From positions 278,168-342,167 of the forward strand of contig CANNZV010000272.1 in the NCBI GenBank assembly GCA_947561585.1: a stretch of DNA of 64,000 nucleotides. Reading direction: 5' to 3'. The notes below the pieces were generated by a model, which saw nothing but the letters and a program-made list of their open reading frames with translations, was not told the DNA's origin and ran no database searches. Shown one piece after another: positions 37,366-48,822 of this stretch (positions are counted from its first letter, which is position 1; each line of letters begins with the position of its first letter). Position numbers and translations under genes: made by a program. This stretch comes from Caprella mutica. Taxonomy: Eukaryota > Arthropoda > Malacostraca > Amphipoda > Caprellidae.

Positions 37366-37945
37366 GCTCCCAGGAAGGAGTTCTGCCGAATACCTCCCTG
37401 GAGGGAGTTCTCTCTACCATTCTCTCCAGTGAAGTAGCTGGGAGATTTTTCTCCAGGGAGGTAGCTGTAGGGAGTTCTTCCAGCTATCATCCTATAGGGA
37501 GTTCTTCCAGCTACCACCCTGGAGGAAAATCTTCCACATACCTCCCTGGAGAGAGTTCTTCCAGCTACCATCCTGGAGGGAGTTCTTCCAGCTACTTCCC
37601 TGGAGGGAATTCTTCCAGCTATCTCACTGGAGGGTGTTCTTCCAGCTACTGCACTGGAGGGTGTTCTTCCAGCTACTGCACTGGAGGGAGTTCTTCTTCC
37701 AGCTATCTCCTGTAGGGAGTTCTTCCATCTACTTCCCTGGAGGGAGTTCTTCCAGCTATCTCCCTGGAGGGAGTTCTTCCAGCTACTTCCCTGGAGGGAG
37801 TTCTTCCAGCTATCTCCATGGAGGGTGTTCTTCCAGCTACTTCCCTGGAGGGAGTTCTTCCAGCTATCTCCCTGGAGGGAGTTCTTCCAGCTATCTCCCT
37901 GGAGGAAGTTATTCCAGCTACTTCCCTGGAGGGAGTTCTTCGGTC
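37366..37945. repeat. 27-bp minisatellite, about 21 copies, open in several frames
   Basis: The unit core GGAGGGAGTTCTTCCAGCTA recurs every 27 bp. Because 27 is a multiple of three, the array translates as nine-residue repeats: GGSSSSYxP on plus and REVAGRTPS-like on minus. A two-copy stretch near 37,424-37,470 runs in inverted orientation. A change of register near 37,690-37,710 (an extra TTC and a TAG) breaks the plus-strand reading, and no signal peptide or flanking domain was found. I favour a non-coding minisatellite. An exon of a glycine/serine-rich structural protein is the alternative. Confidence 0.85.
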
Positions 37946-38754
37946 ATAGAAAACTAGGGTCAAGTAGGTAAATTGCAGCACTTTAACTAACTGCGGCATC
38001 TTATCTCAGATACATTAATAACCATCATGGCTTCAAAGCACTAGTGAAATAAATAGAATCTATCACAAATCGAGCTATTATGACATTCAATAATTTAATA
38101 TATAAATTAATTTCAGAAGGATTTTGAGACTTTCTTAATAGGGTTGCAATTATATATTAAAGGACCGAATTTACCTTTGTAACACTACCTAGGTACTGTG
38201 GGGGAAATTAGGTGATAATTTTTGTATATTGGTACCTGAGTGCTAATCTGACGATTCTGAATTCGCACTTGTGTGTCGGTTTGAATGCCGTAGCATTAGA
38301 GAGTTCATAGCGTAAGGTTGTCCAAATATTGTTCTTGTGTCAATCGTTTTCTGTGAGCTAGCTAGAGTAGTAGAGTTTCTTTGTTGGAATCTGAGACTTG
38401 GAAAGTCGTTACTGCAGGGTGGATTCTCTTCGTCTGTAATACAGCTAAGTGGTATATTTAGTGGGTAAGCGTAGCTGCCGGTTGTTTGTTAGATTAGGGT
38501 TCTAACAATCTGGGATCAGACTGTATTCTGGTGGCACGGTGTCTGCCGAGATTGTGTTGTTTGTTTTGGAACAGAAACGCGGGTCCCGTCTGCAGAATCT
38601 GGTATTGTGTTATTTGTAGAATAACGTTGTGGTGTTTTGTTAACGCTGGGTGGTCGGTGGGAAATTTTGGACCCAGTGCTGTCCGCATATTCTTACAGTA
38701 CACTAACTAGTTTTAAAATATATAAATTATCAGAGGACTTAAATTAATATACTA
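37946..38754. other. Spacer with a possible LTR fragment
   Basis: From about 38,197 (TGTGGGGGAAATTAGG) to about 38,508 (GGTTCTAACA) the sequence is GC-richer and begins TG and ends CA like an LTR, followed by ATCTGGGATCAGACTG. No second copy or target duplication exists in the window, so this is weak. Confidence 0.25.
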
Positions 38755-38922
38755 GGATAAGTTCCCAATTATCAGACGGTTCTACATTTTCGGTCAGCTA
38801 AGAAGAACTATATAAATTGATTAATCAACTTTCTTTTTAATTAGCTATTAGGTAGCTGCTATATATTTTTTTTTCATACGTGACCGAAAATGTGGAATCG
38901 CTCAATAATTTGGAACTTAAAC
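38755..38922. mobile_element. 168-bp palindromic MITE (TA duplication), family copy B
   Basis: The left end reads GGATAAGTTCCCAATTATCA, and inward TCTACATTTTCGGTCA pairs with TGACCGAAAATGTGGA on the right. TA flanks at 38,753-38,754 and 38,923-38,924. The ends and layout match the element at 34,853-35,046, while the central stem differs. Confidence 0.75.
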
Positions 38923-38924
38923 TA

Positions 38925-39480
38925 TCTGAGGACAGCGTAGTAACTGCCTAGCCTATGTAGTAGGTATTGACATTGTCGCCAAAGAAAAAAAAGCTAGGTA
39001 GGTATGATGCTTAAATTAGTTTCAGTTTACAAACTGGCAGCCAGTAATCAAAAAATTTATTATTATGACGCGTTATATAGATATACTGATAACCAGCTCT
39101 TCGATTAACTAGGTAGAAATTTGTAGGGAGTAATGTAACAAATAGCTCAAAATTTATAATGCGAGTAGCTAGCTACCTAAATAGCCGTCAGCCTATCAAT
39201 CCCCAAAATTTTAGAATATATAGGTAGGCATTTATCAATGTATTATGTATTAGTGGAATTAATTATTAATCGATCGTCAGCGATAACACTATTTAGTGCA
39301 TATAACGCTATTGTTTGCACTTGTACTAAAATGGTATTGAGGAGCGTTCACATTCAACACGTACCACACTTGAAACAAGATTCGAATTGTAACGTGTCAA
39401 CCGATTAATTTACTTTGAGGGAAGCATAAGTTGCCACTTACTCAGTTGATTTAACTGATTAACACATTCCCAAACATTAA
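38925..39480. other. Spacer
   Basis: No gene seen. Contains TAGCTAGCTACC words near 39,165. Confidence 0.4.
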
Positions 39481-39935
39481 AAAAAGTAACGCCAACTCTC
39501 ATAGCATGATAATTTATACACATCAGATTTATTGGATTAACAGTCTTTGTGGGTTACTTTGGCACACTATGTTTATAGTTGATTCAACTCACACCTAAAC
39601 TTTAAAAAAATAGCGCCAACTAACATAGTATGTTAATTCATACACCAGATACATTGGATTAATAATCTTTGTGGGTTACTTTAAAACACTATGTCAAAGT
39701 TGTTTTAACTTTTGTTCTAATTCCCAAAATGTAACTCTAACTCTCATTGTAAGTTTATTCAATCCATAAAATGATTTGAATTAACTATATTTGGTGACAC
39801 TTCACGTCATAGTTGTTTAGACACACATGATAACATGAATATAGTCCAACCAACTCAGGTAAAAATTTGATTCAAAGCATATAAATTGTTGACCCATTAA
39901 ATATGAGTAAACTTTTTTCTCTGTGTAGTTATACC
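39481..39935. repeat. ~122-bp degenerate tandem repeat ending in a TTTCTCTGTG terminus
   Basis: AGTAACGCCAACTCTCATAG-like phrases occur at about 39,485, 39,608 and 39,728, each followed by GGATTAA-like and TTTGTGGGTTACTTT phrases. The region ends at 39,932 with TTTTTTCTCTGTG followed by TA, the same terminal word as the right end of the 16.8-kb insertion. It may be the right end of a second, truncated member of that family. Its left end was not found. Confidence 0.55.
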
Positions 39936-40134
39936 TCATAAGTATATGTTGGAAACTCGTATCAGTACCTCTAATTGTAAACTTTTTATGCGAAAAGTAA
40001 CAAGTTTGATAACCTATCGTTAAGTATTGATTCAAAAGATTTTAGCCTCCGTAACGGAGTTGAAACCAAGGAGACTAAACGTACATAAGAAACAGTTTGT
40101 AATGCAGTGAAAGCCTATTGAATTATTTTAAAAA

Positions 40135-40920
40135 ATGGCACCATCATTTTTGTGTTATCTCCTACTAATTAACTGCTGCTTAGTTATTGCAAGCGATGAT
40201 TCGCGAGAAGTTTTACGATTCGTGTCTCTCTCCGAAAGCAGTTTGGTCACGACAGATGAGGATGAAATTCAGATTCACACGAAAACTAAGAACAAAGAGC
40301 ACTGCATTCAGCGCTGCTTAGACACCAATTGGTGCAAACTAGCTTGCTTCAAAGAAGAGGAGGTGTGTATATTCTCTCGGTTGATTGTCTATTATAATCA
40401 TCCAGGTAACGGAGAGCCAAAGCTCAACTGATAACTTCTGCTAATTTCTTCAACTGCTAACAAATTAACTTCGCAACGGGCGCAGCGGTAGCTGGAATTC
40501 CAGAGCATCGTGAAAACGGAGTAATTCATCTTGGAACCATGAATAGTTTGGTGGATGGAATCTACTACCAAAATGAAAAGATGTACTGTTACTATTCAAA
40601 ATATAACTTCATCTACTTATTTACCTCCTGTTTGACTTAAGTGAAGAGAATCCCGTCACGGAAGTCACCTTACGATCTCGCCCTTTTCATACTAGTGCAA
40701 TATAATTCGAGGAAGCTGATATCTACCTAGGAAAGACAGCAGACATCAACAGAATCGAAGCAAAGGATTTTGACGGTTTCGTGAAAATAGGAGAGACAGT
40801 TGCACCAACCTCTATGGCTCAACTCCATCGTTTCCAACTGGAGGAGAAGTTCTTTGGCAGGTTTCTGCTGATCCACAAGCGATCTAATTCCTTAGTCATA
40901 TGTGACATTTCTCTAGGACA
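40135..40920 (+). pseudogene. Broken secreted protein gene: PAN-like plus F5/8C-like domains
   Basis: The ATG at 40,135 begins a hydrophobic signal peptide (FLCYLLLINCCLVIAS, cleavage likely near residue 20). A cysteine cluster follows (HCIQRCLDTNWCKLACF, then VCIFSR), as in PAN/apple-type modules. The frame ends at a TGA at 40,429-40,431. Further downstream, other frames give GAAVAGIPEHRENGV and MNSLVDGIYYQNEKMYC, then FDLSEENPVTEVTLRSRPF, ADIYLGKTADIN and GRFLLIHKRSNSLVICDI. Together these fit a discoidin-like (F5/8 type C, fucolectin-like) sugar-binding domain. At least two frame changes and a TAA separate the pieces, and no introns are apparent, so this is a decayed gene or processed copy. 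The PAN assignment is less sure than the F5/8C one. Confidence 0.6.
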
Positions 40921-40972
40921 ATTGCCACTCGGACAGTGCTAGGACAATTGTCACCCGGACAATTGCCACCCT
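40914..40972. repeat. Short GGACAATTGCCAC-type tandem repeat
   Basis: AGGACAATTGCCACTC, AGGACAATTGTCACCC and GGACAATTGCCACCC stand head to tail just after the F5/8C remnant. The array may have replaced the end of that gene; its inverted partner was not found. Confidence 0.7.
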
Positions 40973-41369
40973 ATTCACTATTATTAGATTTGTGATAATA
41001 TGCTTTAAGTCGTACAAATTAATATTTGTATGAATATTCTTGAAAACCTAGAAATAAATCTGTATTTATTAATGGGGATTTTGTCTAATAAAGATATTTT
41101 TAATGTTTAAACTTAGTTCATTGTCCGTTTTCTGACCAGTTGCACCACCCATCAATTAAGTTGTTGTTATATTCATAAAAAAGATTAAAACTTTATGAAA
41201 ATTTAACTGTGGATGGAGAAGGGTTGATACTAGAAAGAAAATGATACTAGAAAGAAAACTATACTATATATACTATGAATTTGTAGACGAACTTTCGCAA
41301 GAGAAGTTATACTGTTAGAACATATACTGACGAGCAACCTTAAGTAGGTAAAGCTTTAATCAAAATTAT
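40973..41369. other. Spacer
   Basis: No gene seen. A short word, TACTAGAAAGAAAA, is repeated near 41,230. Confidence 0.4.
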
Positions 41370-41915
41370 CAATTTATAATCAATATTTCAATCATTAATG
41401 TATAATAATAATTTCAATAATCAATATTTCAATAATCAATATATAATAATATTTCAATAATCAATATATAATAATATCTCAATAATCAATATATAATAAT
41501 ATTTCAATAATCAATATATAATATTTCAATAATCAATATATAATAATATTTCAATACTCAATATACAATCAATATTTCAATACTCGATATATAATCAATA
41601 TTTCAATACTCGATATATAATCAATACTTCAATAATAAATATTTCAATAATCAATAATTCAATAATCAATATTTCAATACTCAATATATAATCAATATTT
41701 CAATACTCGATATTTAATCAATTTTCCAATACTCAACATATAAAATATTTGAATACTTAACATATAAAAAATATTTCAATAATCAATATTTCAGTACTCG
41801 ATATTTAATCAATATTTCAGTACTCGATATTTAATCAATATTTCACTACTCGATATTTAATCAATATTTCACTACTCTATATTTAATCAATATTTCAATA
41901 ATCAATATATAATCA
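41370..41915. repeat. AT-rich minisatellite of CAATATTTCAATA units
   Basis: Two alternating short phrases, ATATTTCAATAATCAAT and ATATATAATAAT (with ACTCGATATATAATC variants), repeat with a period of roughly 22-26 bp. There is no coding potential. Confidence 0.9.
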
Positions 41916-43237
41916 ACGGAAGAATAATGCAAAAGGCCGAAATATATTTTGAAGAACGAACATTTTTGGCCGAATGATTTTAATTTAACTTCACATCGTC
42001 AATATTTTGTTGTTGCTATTTTTTTATTAGGGATGAAAAATGTTGTTGAACAATATATGCAAATTAAATTTATTGAATACTGGATAAGTTTAATATTTTT
42101 TACTTATAGGCCAAATACTAATTATTTAAATTAAACAATTAAATGACAGTTCATGCAGTTCGTATTATGGATACACAATATATGTATATATGTTGTGTAT
42201 GTATATCTGTTAGATAAAAATCTGTTCGTCCAAATGTCTATACACAATGCGGAATATATACTCTATCTGTTATTTGTAGATGACATATGTAAGCTTTTAA
42301 TGTAACAGACTTCTGTCATGTCGCTGTTGTGTGATTTCTAAAATAGCAATGGAGCTAATGGTGCAGATAGCATACTAATTACTTGAATTCATCGAAAAGA
42401 TGCAGATAGCCTACTACTTAATGTTTATCCAGTAGAACTATTCTACAACCTTTTCCCATTATTTACTTGCAAAATATTTTTGGTTGATTAATGTATATTA
42501 GTTTTAAATAATAAAACATTGGGATTGAACGCAATTTCAGCATTAATTATCATAATTATTAATTGTAATTAGCTTTGTTGTTGTATAGAAAAATATTTGA
42601 AATAATTTAATAATGTTCACTAATAAACTAATAAATGTTATTTGTAGTTTGATTTCCAACACTAATTTGAATATTATTAAAAAAAATTAAAAAAAAAAAT
42701 TAAATTATGAAAAAACGGAAGTGTCTATAATTTTTATGTACATTTACTTCTCAAATATTTTTTGAATAATGAGTACAAAACTGAATAAAGTACGGCAACA
42801 GTAAAATATTTCCCCTCAAGAATAGGATTATTTGAGAATAGGATTATTATTGATTGGTGATTGGAACAATGAATTCATTATTCTTTCTAATAATAGACAT
42901 GCGAGTATACATAATTCAAAGGTCATAATTCATTTTCCTTCAAATTAATGAGAATATGTACAGTTCCACAATATCCAATATAGAAACACAGCTATTCCAC
43001 CATGGCATAGAAAATAAATTGGAACAAATAGTCCTATGTATACCCTATACTTATAGCAATAAGGTTAAGATTTATACGTAATTTTACAGTATATTAAACT
43101 GTTTGTTAAACATTTGAAATAGTTTTATTTCGCTATTGGTTAATATTATCTAATATCTAGAAAAAAATACTTGTACATTAGCTAACCAACCAAAATTCTA
43201 ACTATTCTTGATCGCAGTCAACTACTTCACGCTAATC
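41916..43237. other. AT-rich spacer, no recognised gene
   Basis: A 61-codon plus frame at 41,949-42,134 has no family features. Simple A and T runs occur near 42,680-42,710. Confidence 0.4.
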
Positions 43238-43926
43238 CAGGGGTGGGCAAATAAAGCATTCAGTGCTCTTTTGGCACTCAGAGTTAGCACTCGTGCCCAG
43301 CAGGGAAACGGTGTTTTATTTTCTTCCAAAGAAAATTTAGAATTTTTAGCACTGACTGCTTTATAAATTAAAAGGATGATATAGAAGAAAATGGCGAACT
43401 AATTGAAGAAGAAGAGTATATTTGTGATGACTTAGATACTTTTATAGTAAATTTTATCCGTTAATAAGTTTTTATTTTGTTCATTGTTACTGCACTGCCA
43501 GTGTTCAAATTTTTTTACCTCCGGCTCTTTTTATCTAGATCAGTTATTTATATATTTTTCATACGTTTGTCTAAGGACACTCTAACACTAGTAAAAATTT
43601 GTGCAATCATTTTTAAGTCACTATTTTAAAAAGTTACCTATTATTACTTATGCTAGATAATTAAATTTTGTTTTTATTATGAATTATTCTCACATAAAAA
43701 AATGTAATTAAATATCATTTATTAATTCCTTTTAATGCAATTGATAAATTTACTCCCAATATTTATGTGCCAAATATGAACCATTTTACGTACTTTAATA
43801 AAATCTACCACCTCATTATAATTACTCAGTATCCCCTGCAATTTAAAAAAAAAACGAAAAGAAAATGGTAAAGGCACTGAGATTCCATCTTTCGGCACTG
43901 AAAAACACAATGTGTACCCACCCCTG
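43238..43926. mobile_element. hAT-like non-autonomous element with CAGGGGTGGG ends
   Basis: The left end is CAGGGGTGGGCA and the right end, in reverse complement, is CAGGGGTGGGTACA. Such ends are typical of hAT elements. No clear 8-bp target duplication is visible in the flanks. Near 43,375-43,465 an acidic plus-strand reading (DDIEENGELIEEEEYICDDL, then a TAA) may be the C-terminal tail of the parental transposase or a captured piece. The 689-bp length and lack of a long ORF make it non-autonomous. Confidence 0.7.
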
Positions 43927-44253
43927 CAGTCTATTCACACATAACTAGGGATGTGACAATATGCAGCATAAAATATGCATATTTTTTGACGCGATATGCA
44001 GCATATTAAATGACTATTTCTGTATATAATATGCCAAAAGCCACTGTGCATATATGCTGAACCAAAATGCATATTGGAAATATGCATATAATATGCAAAA
44101 ATTCAATATGCAAAAAATGGATATTCCCAAAACATTCTCGGAATATTCCATGATGATCATATTTTGATATTGAGGAAAGGCAATTTTTTAACACTTCTAT
44201 GGAATAATCCCATAAATCACAGGGGAACATCTAACGAATCACGGAGATGAAAT
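43927..44253. other. AT-rich block with ATATGCA words
   Basis: ATATGCAT/ATGCATAT and TATGCAGCATA words are dense from 43,960 to 44,120, giving many short palindromes. The minus-strand frame at 44,006-44,230 looks spurious. Confidence 0.5.
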
Positions 44254-44550
44254 TCAATGAAATAATGAAGGAATGTCAATGGAATAAGTCATCCGCAGAT
44301 GGAGGGGATAATGAAGGAATACCAATGGAATAAGACATCCAAAGTAACGGGTAATATTGAAGAACTACCTATGGAATATGACTACTGAAGGAAGAAGGAA
44401 TATTGAAGGAATACCTATAGAAATAAGACATCTAAAGAAAGAGGGAATATTGAAGGCATAACAATGGAATAAAACATCCAAAATAAGAGGCTACGATGAA
44501 GGAATATCAATGGAATAAGTAATTCAGAGCAAGGAGGGAATAAATTAAAT
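44254..44550. repeat. ~55-bp degenerate tandem repeat, about 5-6 copies
   Basis: The phrase GAAGGAATACCAATGGAATA, followed by AGACATCCAAAG and a variable GAGGGAATATT, recurs about every 50-58 bp. Copies are diverged. Confidence 0.8.
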
Positions 44551-45571
44551 TAAATGACTGAGACTATAAGTGGCCTTGTATCACTATTCACTTGAATAAC
44601 TCGATTGTCACATAGCTGCACACCAAGAAGTTTAACTTAACAAATAACTTGTTGTATTAATATAGTCACACTTTGTTATTTGTTTATATATTCATTTGTG
44701 TTTAGCTAATGTATTTTATAATATTACCAGCTCAGCATAATTGTCTTATGATAACATTTCCTGGTTCTAGCTAGGTCTCGTGTTGTATATTTGTTTCCTG
44801 TTTAGCATTATATAAGTGCCATGTTTAATAATACTAGTGTCAGTTGTCTGCAGTGCATCGCAGAGCTATCACCTATATTAATCACTTATAATAAACTTAT
44901 ACTTTTTAACTTGTAATAACCACTGTTCATTTAACCTATGTTTTATCATAACTTTGTTTAAAAAATCTACAAATATCAAAACTTCAATTGCGGGACACAT
45001 TACTTATATCTAGGTATTTCCACAATTGCCCCCTTGTACTAGTATGAAATGAAAGAAACTAAACATACGTCAATCTTTTTATTAATATATCAAATAGCAC
45101 ATGATTTAGAAAGGGCTTAATATAATTAAACATAATTAATTCCTGGGCAACTTTTTTACATGTTATAAAGGCTCAATCTATTTAGCTGCCAGTAATTTTC
45201 ACTAGATATTTCTTATTTATTCTATAGCGCTATGGTTGAACTTTTCAATCGCAAAGTTTTCAATTTTAAGTTAAGAAAGGCTCACAGGGTTATTTACTAT
45301 CACCTCCTCATTTTCCTCTTCCAAAATTATTGACTACTACAATCAATTGGTGGTAACGTAGCTTGCTATGTGCCACTTTCCTGTGTGACATCTAGTACAA
45401 AGTATTTTGTATTTGGTTCTTTACTTAAACTGGAGCAAATTTATTCAATTGGGCAATTAATTTTTGTCATTAATCTTAAATTCCTTCATATTCTCGACTA
45501 AGAACTTATGAAGTGAATCTAGTGGTGTCAATGCAGCTATAGTTTTAGAGCACGCGCTTCATACTATGTAG
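44551..45571. other. Spacer, possible old LTR-like stretch
   Basis: No gene. From 44,800 to 45,050 a TATATAAGTGCC box, a downstream AATAAACTT and a following CCCCCTTG are arranged as in an LTR, but no partner copy is seen. Confidence 0.3.
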
Positions 45572-45719
45572 TGTTAGAATTAGGTTAAATTACAGTGGGT
45601 TAACAACGTTAAGACATAGAGTTTATTTAAAGAGTAATATGTTATACAGTTAAAAGAATATTAGAGAGATGAGAGAATCACATCTCTCTCTGAGTAATGT
45701 AAAAAACAGACTAACTTAA

Positions 45720-48700
45720 CCCTTTCACTACAGACAATCGAAAAATTTGAATTTTCGATTTTTTTTGTGATATTCTTTTTTTTCAGCTATCTAATATCAA
45801 TATAGAAGAAAAAAAATTTGATATACCATATATAATAAAAAATATAGCACTGGTACTTCAAAGTCTCGACAGTACTTAATGACACGCAATTAATTACCAT
45901 TAAATAACATGGGTATACAGAAATTAATGATTTGGGAAGTAAAATATGCTATATTGTATTATATTCCTCTTTATTTAAAATGAAGATAACATCAAATAAA
46001 TATGATCCTTTATCTAATATGTATCAACTCCTATAAAATTGAATAAATGAACTTATAATTTTATCAGGAATTATGTCCATGAAATACCTTTCTGTCATAA
46101 TATAACGTATACACTTATTGAACCAAATAAAAGATAATTATCTATTCTACTATTTGAATGAAAATTCCTTTATTAATCAAATCAAAATTATAAAAAACAG
46201 TCTTCCCTTTTCATTTGTAAGAACTGAAATGTAACAAAAAACATTGAATACACTCTAACAACATAGTAATATTGTAAATATCACAAAATATGGCAGGCTT
46301 ATGACTTATGAGTGGTACTCATTGAAGCAGTTTTTCGTGGCATTGCAGCACAAAAAAATTCCACAGTGACTACACTTGCTCACAGGCCTAGATTGTAGGC
46401 CATTCTTAGCACAAACTGGGCATCTTCCCCTCGCAGATGTAAATACAACCTTGTGAATCCCAACATTAGAAAGGCGGACAGACTGAGGTGTTGAATAATT
46501 AGATCGACGTCTCTTAGGTGCTGACCTAGAATACCGATCATCAGCAAACGTAAGCAGCCCCAGACCAACATCAGCTCTAAAATCAGCGATAGGCTTCTTT
46601 TCGTTGGGGTTGTGTTCATAATACATGATGTAAGAATTTACAAGAGCCATATTAAAGAGTCCAAAGAATAATCTGTGCCACCACTTATTGCTCTTCCTAT
46701 CAATTCCATATTGTTGACGAAGCATATCATGCAAATCCACACCACCCATGTGCCTGTTGTAATCGTAAACAACTTGAGGGCAGGGTACGGTTGTTTTTGA
46801 TCCATCTTTTTCTTTCCTCTCCACTGAAGTTGTGGAAACACCGTGGTAATTTGAGACTAGATGAACTGCCTTTGAATCTTTCCATTTGTACACTGTGACA
46901 CCATCAGGTGTGGAACGATAATCAAAATCTCCTCTTTTGAGCTTTTTGTCTTCAATTAATGTTTTTGGAAAGTCTTTCCGACTTGAGCGAATTGTGCCAC
47001 AAGCTAATATTTTCTTGATCTTCAGTGCTTCCATCAGGGGGAATGAAGAGAAATAATTATCAAAGAAAACTTTATGATTGTTCCCCTTCGCACATGACAG
47101 TAAATTCAATACAACGTCTCCTCCCAATCCTACATCTTTCCTCAGCTCTGCATTCTCCGCAGCCTCAGCTCTCCCGGTGTAAACATTTGTTTTATATACA
47201 TAACCTGAGTCATCACACAGGCACCATAACTTGTAGCCACGTTTGATCGGTTTCATTGGGTTGTACTGCTTCAAACTGCTGCGGCCCTTGAATAAGATTG
47301 TGGATTCATCAACAGAAAGATGTTCTCTCATCTGTCGATTCTCCAGAAACTTCACATTGAGATGGTCGAGCAGAGGTCTTAGTTTGAACAGTTTATCTCC
47401 TCTGTTGGCATTTAGTAGAGAATTGTCATTGACGTGAAGCCATCTCAGAATAGTTTGGAACCTCTCCCTTCCCATGGCTCTTTTGATAGGTTCAACATGG
47501 AATACATCATGTGTAGACCAGTAATGGGCAATAGAGGGAAGATTGTGAAAACTCATGATAATATTTATGCCAAATAATACTAATAGTTCGTCTTTTGTGA
47601 TACATGCAGGCTTATTGTTTTGAACACTCTTCAAATTAGTTTCATAAACTATTTTGTCTAAAATATTATCATCAAAGAATTCTAAGAAGGCTTCCAAAGG
47701 GGTTGCAGCGTTGGTGGAAATTTCTGGCTGAGAACTTGAAAATTCAGTATCAACAGATGGCTCTGGTTTTTTCTTCCACTTCCTATTTAAAACATTTCTA
47801 TTTTCATCTAACCTATAGCTAGGGTCACTTTCATTATCGACTTGTTCAGCATTCACAACAATCGTCATTTCTTCTTGGTAAATTTCATCTCCAACTGATT
47901 CAACTGGCAAAATTTGACAAGAACGATCGTCTAATTCTATGACATATTCATCTTCTTCGTCGGTGGTTTCCTCATAATCTGATGGTAAATCACATAGCAT
48001 CTTGGGAATTTCATTGTCCTTTACCCAACGAGAGGCCATATTTCCCTGTAAAAAATATTAGAATTTATTTATGTGTAATATTATTATTTATTTATTGAAC
48101 TCTAGATATTTCATTTAATAAAGAAATTACTTCTAGAGTTTACTATATATTATAAGTACAATATAGTTGAATAGTAATGTCGGATAACTGCTGATTGGTT
48201 GCACCTTGTTCTATATATATTTCATCATATATATATATTTTCACAATTTGAAAAAAAAATCATTATTCCAACCAAGAAATTCATAATGAATATGATAAAA
48301 GAAACGTATGTCGGTCTAATGCTTCCTATAAATAAACAACAAATAGTATAGAACATGAGAGTGTGAATAAAACTACGTAAAATATAATGGAAACGTAAGT
48401 TTGCCATTCTCTCCTGACGGTACTCCACAGCCAGGGCTTCCTGATGGTACTTTCAAGTCAAGCCACAAAAATAACGATAACTCAATAACTAATATGAAAT
48501 ATTACGATATCAAACAATAATATGGTCACTAAAGAATATATTTACATTACCTGTTATTGGTAACTACGAATTGTATCTAGAACACAATATATTGTCACCT
48601 GAAATGAGAGCTCTGAAATTGACACCCACCTCCTGTGACGTCCAGATTGTAACTGCCACCAATTTTATTGCGCGCTACGTTGCTGACATATGTGACAATA

Positions 48701-48822
48701 TTTTCTCTCCAGAGAGGTACTCTGAAGTACCGATAGGTGTAAACATGAAAATTCTCACTGGATTGATTACTATAGCGATTTTTATAAGGTGGCACTCTGA
48801 AGTACCGCCTGTAGCGAAAGGG
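45720..48822 (-). mobile_element. Full-length piggyBac element
   Basis: 3,103 bp with TTAA on both sides (45,716-45,719 and 48,823-48,826). Inverted ends read CCCTTTCACTACAG on the left and CCCTTTCGCTACAG on the right. Near the right end, CTCTGAAGTACCG occurs twice (about 48,719 and 48,797) as a subterminal repeat. The single ORF is intact. Because it sits inside a young copia LTR, it arrived after the copia insertion. All parts needed for mobility appear present. Confidence 0.95.
46306..48039 (-). CDS. piggyBac transposase, intact
   Basis: Cut-and-paste transposase of 577 residues, which acts in the nucleus at TTAA sites. The N-terminal ~95 residues are acidic (ETTDEEDEYVIELDD). The DDE/D catalytic core shows D244 (LSVDES), D327 (FFDNYF) and D435 (MGGVDLHD), with spacing close to the classic piggyBac triad. 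The C-terminal cysteine-rich domain reads CPVCAKNG ... CSHCGIFLCCNATKNCF and binds the element ends in known family members. Length fits the family, which runs near 550-600 residues. No stops or frameshifts interrupt it. The ATG at 48,039 is the first in frame and is followed by ASRWVKDNEIPK. The gene lies about 1.2 kb inside the right element end and 0.6 kb inside the left end. Confidence 0.96.
   Translation of the reverse strand: MASRWVKDNEIPKMLCDLPSDYEETTDEEDEYVIELDDRSCQILPVESVGDEIYQEEMTIVVNAEQVDNESDPSYRLDENRNVLNRKWKKKPEPSVDTEFSSSQPEISTNAATPLEAFLEFFDDNILDKIVYETNLKSVQNNKPACITKDELLVLFGINIIMSFHNLPSIAHYWSTHDVFHVEPIKRAMGRERFQTILRWLHVNDNSLLNANRGDKLFKLRPLLDHLNVKFLENRQMREHLSVDESTILFKGRSSLKQYNPMKPIKRGYKLWCLCDDSGYVYKTNVYTGRAEAAENAELRKDVGLGGDVVLNLLSCAKGNNHKVFFDNYFSSFPLMEALKIKKILACGTIRSSRKDFPKTLIEDKKLKRGDFDYRSTPDGVTVYKWKDSKAVHLVSNYHGVSTTSVERKEKDGSKTTVPCPQVVYDYNRHMGGVDLHDMLRQQYGIDRKSNKWWHRLFFGLFNMALVNSYIMYYEHNPNEKKPIADFRADVGLGLLTFADDRYSRSAPKRRRSNYSTPQSVRLSNVGIHKVVFTSARGRCPVCAKNGLQSRPVSKCSHCGIFLCCNATKNCFNEYHS

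Noticed and set aside
47025..47437. Plus-strand ORFs inside the piggyBac transposase
   Set aside because: Shadows of the transposase reading frame on the opposite strand.
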